Of a DNA stretch of 8,127 bases, positions 5,725 to 8,127 are shown one piece after another. This stretch comes from JBMZCV01 sp049613665 (GTDB lineage Bacteria > Bacteroidota > Bacteroidia > Chitinophagales > UBA2359). The translations under genes and the position numbers were made by a program. The stretch spans positions 1 to 8,127 of the forward strand of contig JBMZCV010000208.1 in the NCBI GenBank assembly GCA_049613665.1, written 5' to 3'. Below the pieces are notes generated by a model. The model was not told the origin of the DNA. It saw nothing but the letters and a program-made list of their open reading frames with translations, and ran no database searches. Numbering within the stretch: position 1 is the first letter of the stretch; the number at the start of each line of letters is the position of its first letter.

Positions 5725-8070
5725 ATGAGCTATTTTCAGCACTTAAAAAGTAAATTAGCGGACTTTAATTATCTTTTTTGGCTACGCAAATTTTTTATAC
5801 TTGCGTTTGTAGGCATTGTGCTGTTCAAAATCTTAGATATTTGTTTTCCTTTTCGCATCAATACCTCATATTCTACCATTGTGAGCGACAAAAATGGCGA
5901 AATTCTGCATTCTTTTTTGACCAAAGACGAAAAATGGCGTATGAAAACAGAACTGCACGAAATAACGCCAGGTTTGCGTAAAGCGATTGTCTTTAAGGAA
6001 GATAAATATTATTTTTATCACTTAGGTATCAATCCGATAGCGATTTTTCGTGCTTTTTTCAACAATACCATTCAAAGCCGCCGAACTTCTGGAGCTTCTA
6101 CGATTACGATGCAAGTAGCAAGGCTTTTAGAACCTAAAAAACGAACTTACGCCAACAAAATGCTAGAATTTTTCAGAGCTTTGCAGCTAGAATGGCACTT
6201 TAGCAAGCTCGAAATTTTGCAGATGTATCTCAATTTAGTGCCTTATGGCGGAAACATCGAAGGTGTGAAGTCGGCAGCAGTTTTGTATTTCGACAAACTG
6301 CCTGCACAATTAAGTTTGGCAGAAGTAACCACGCTAACGGTCATTCCGAATCGGCCAACTTCTTTGCTTTTGGGCAAAAATAATGATGCCGTTTTGAAAG
6401 TTCGCAATCAGTGGCTAAAACGCTTTGAGCAAGCACATGTTTTTGATGAAACAAGCTTGCAAGATGCCTTGTTAGAACCGCTAAATGCAAAACGGAAAAG
6501 TCCTCCTCGTTTAGCTCCTCATTTTTCTTACAAAATGAAAAGTAATTATTCCAAAATAGCGAATATACAAACAAACTTAGACTATAACAAACAAAACAAA
6601 ACAGAACGTTTGGTTGGCAACTACATTAAACGATTGTATTTTCAGCACATCAGAAATGCTGCGGCTATCGTAATCAATAACACAACAATGCAAGTAGAAG
6701 CCTATGTCGGTAGTGCCGATTTTTTTGATGACAAAGATGCAGGGCAAGTAAATGGTGTGCAAGCTATTCGTTCTCCAGGCAGTACTTTAAAGCCATTTTT
6801 GTATGCTTTGGCTTTCGATAAAGGTTTGCTTACGCCAAAAATGAAAATCAGCGATGTGCCTATCAATTTTTCGGGTTATTCGCCTGTCAATTATGATGGC
6901 GATTACAACGGTATGGTAACCTTAGAATTTGCTTTAGCCAACTCTTTAAATATTCCTGCCGTGAAAATTTTGGAACAAATTGGCGTAGATTTTTTTGCCG
7001 AGCAGCTCATTCATGCCGATTTTGAAGCCATAAAACGCAAGCGGAAAAATTTGGGATTATCGCTCGCTTTAGGTGGCTGTGGCGTAAGCTTAGAGGAATT
7101 GACGAGGCTGTATAGTAGCTTCGCAAATAAAGGCATTTATCAAGATTTGCGTTTTTTGAAAGCCGATACTTTAGAAAATATCAAAGAAATATCGCTCGTT
7201 TCGCCATCTGCTTCTTTTGTTATCACAGATATTTTAACGCAACTCACACGGCCAGATTTGCCCAAAACTATCGAAAACAGCAAAAGCTTGCCCAAGATAG
7301 CATGGAAAACAGGCACTTCTTATGGTCGTCGTGATGCGTGGAGCATTGGCTATAACAACCGATATACAATAGGCGTTTGGGTCGGCAATTTTTCGGGCGA
7401 AGGTGTGGCCGAACTCACAGGTGCTGGTATCGCAACGCCTTTGTTATTTGACATTTTCAATACGATAGATTATGCTGCTCCAAAGGATTGGTTTCTATCG
7501 CCTTCGGAATTAGATTTTCGTTGGGTTTGCACCGAAACAGGACTTTTGCCTACGGAAGATTGCGAAAAGCAAGTGATGGACTATTATTTACCGCTTGTTT
7601 CGAGTATGAAAAAATGTGAACATTTGCAAACCGTAGCAGTTTCGGCAGACGAAAAATATAGTTTTTGCAAAAGCTGTATGCCAAATGTAGGCTATAAAAA
7701 GAAAAAATATCAAGCTTATTTGCCAGAAATTGTGGCGTTTTTTGAGAAACAACACATCAATTACGATAAAATTCCGCCACACAACCCAAAATGCGAGCGG
7801 ATTTTTGGTGGCGAAAAACCCAAAATTAGTTCGCCTGTCAATGGCTTAGATTATTTGATAGATAGAGCAGATAATAAACAATTGATGCTAACTTGCAATG
7901 TCGCAAATGATGTCGAAAAAATACATTGGTATATAGATGATGCGTTTCTAGAAACAACTGTCTCAACTGAAAATGCTTTTTTTGAACCGAAAAAAGGTAG
8001 AAACAAAATTACTTGCGTTGATGATAAAGGTCGGAAAAGCGATATTTATATTTTAGTGAAATTTTTGTAG
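5725..8070 (+). CDS. pbpC: Penicillin-binding protein 1C: bifunctional peptidoglycan glycosyltransferase/transpeptidase
   Basis: Class A penicillin-binding protein of 781 residues, close to the ~770 of E. coli PbpC, anchored in the inner membrane and acting in the periplasm to polymerise lipid II and cross-link peptides. One membrane helix lies at about 23-41. The GT51 domain has motif 1 KEDKYYFYHLG (catalytic E92), motif 2 GASTITMQ (123-130, the PBP1C form of GGSTITQQ) and motif 3 RALQLEWHFSKLEILQMYLN (151-170). The transpeptidase domain has SPGSTLK (S353 nucleophile, K356), SLN (407-409) and KTGTSYGRRDAW (528-539). Residues about 697-781 form the BiPBP_C domain that distinguishes 1C proteins. 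In the linker before it are C602, C613, C631, C648 and C651. All active-site motifs are intact. Many pbpC genes adjoin an alpha-2-macroglobulin gene; none is visible here, though the downstream side is cut off. In the 98-base gap upstream there is only a weak inverted repeat (ATGATA/TATCAT, 5649-5675). Confidence 0.95.
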   Translation: MSYFQHLKSKLADFNYLFWLRKFFILAFVGIVLFKILDICFPFRINTSYSTIVSDKNGEILHSFLTKDEKWRMKTELHEITPGLRKAIVFKEDKYYFYHLGINPIAIFRAFFNNTIQSRRTSGASTITMQVARLLEPKKRTYANKMLEFFRALQLEWHFSKLEILQMYLNLVPYGGNIEGVKSAAVLYFDKLPAQLSLAEVTTLTVIPNRPTSLLLGKNNDAVLKVRNQWLKRFEQAHVFDETSLQDALLEPLNAKRKSPPRLAPHFSYKMKSNYSKIANIQTNLDYNKQNKTERLVGNYIKRLYFQHIRNAAAIVINNTTMQVEAYVGSADFFDDKDAGQVNGVQAIRSPGSTLKPFLYALAFDKGLLTPKMKISDVPINFSGYSPVNYDGDYNGMVTLEFALANSLNIPAVKILEQIGVDFFAEQLIHADFEAIKRKRKNLGLSLALGGCGVSLEELTRLYSSFANKGIYQDLRFLKADTLENIKEISLVSPSASFVITDILTQLTRPDLPKTIENSKSLPKIAWKTGTSYGRRDAWSIGYNNRYTIGVWVGNFSGEGVAELTGAGIATPLLFDIFNTIDYAAPKDWFLSPSELDFRWVCTETGLLPTEDCEKQVMDYYLPLVSSMKKCEHLQTVAVSADEKYSFCKSCMPNVGYKKKKYQAYLPEIVAFFEKQHINYDKIPPHNPKCERIFGGEKPKISSPVNGLDYLIDRADNKQLMLTCNVANDVEKIHWYIDDAFLETTVSTENAFFEPKKGRNKITCVDDKGRKSDIYILVKFL

Positions 8071-8127
8071 TCAATGGTTCTGACATTTTTTATAAGACTT
8101 TTCAGTTGAATAAAAAAACGCTTTTTG
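8071..8127 (+). repeat. Dispersed 3'-end repeat, copy abutting the pbpC stop codon (runs off the window)
   Basis: Starts on the first base after the pbpC TAG with TCAATGGTTCTGACATTTT and matches the minus-strand copy downstream of the CotH gene at about 50 of 57 positions. It ends in AAAAAAACGCTTTTTG, which could itself form a small A/T-rich hairpin. The window stops before the other end of the element, so its full length and any terminator activity are unknown. Confidence 0.8.

Noticed and set aside
5512..5742. Small minus-strand gene across the glycosyltransferase-pbpC junction
   Set aside because: It overlaps the end of one gene and the start of the next and has composition expected from the complement; no start context or domain.

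Overview
The window looks like chromosomal DNA of a member of the Bacteroidota, most likely an environmental Cytophagia/Saprospiria/Flavobacteriia-type organism. The DNA is AT-rich. The large secreted protein ends in a gliding-type C-terminal domain used as a type IX secretion (T9SS) signal. Candidate promoters fit the Bacteroidota TAnnTTTG -7 box, and no Shine-Dalgarno-like sequence stands before the genes. I cannot name genus or species.

Layout. Positions 1-579 hold no convincing complete gene. There may be the tail of an upstream gene (1-51), then a perfect 17-bp terminator-type hairpin (131-170), then two tandem near-identical units of 144 and 142 bp (212-355, 356-497). Each unit contains a 15-bp perfect inverted repeat. 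A further inverted copy of the unit's leading motif (536-553) closes the array. Positions 580-4137 (minus strand) encode a secreted 1185-residue multidomain protein: signal peptide, lamin-tail domain, chitobiase-C-like domain, CotH kinase-fold domain, five beta repeats and a T9SS type-B sorting domain. Positions 4138-4507 are a very AT-rich divergent intergenic region with promoter-like boxes and a palindrome related to the repeat motif. Positions 4508-5626 (plus) encode a GT-B fold glycosyltransferase. Positions 5725-8070 (plus) encode penicillin-binding protein 1C, a bifunctional peptidoglycan glycosyltransferase/transpeptidase. A second copy of the repeat end starts on the base after its stop codon and runs out of the window.

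How the genes fit together. The glycosyltransferase and pbpC lie in the same direction 98 bases apart and could be one cell-envelope transcription unit. The CotH protein is transcribed divergently and is predicted to be exported to the cell surface or medium; nothing links it functionally to the other two apart from a shared upstream region.

The least explained part is the repeat family. One core motif, TCAATGGTT(C/T)nnACATTT, appears in five intergenic places and in none of the genes. A longer ~57-bp version lies just downstream of both the CotH gene and pbpC, in the same orientation relative to transcription. It could be a small non-autonomous mobile element or a dispersed 3'-end RNA structure.
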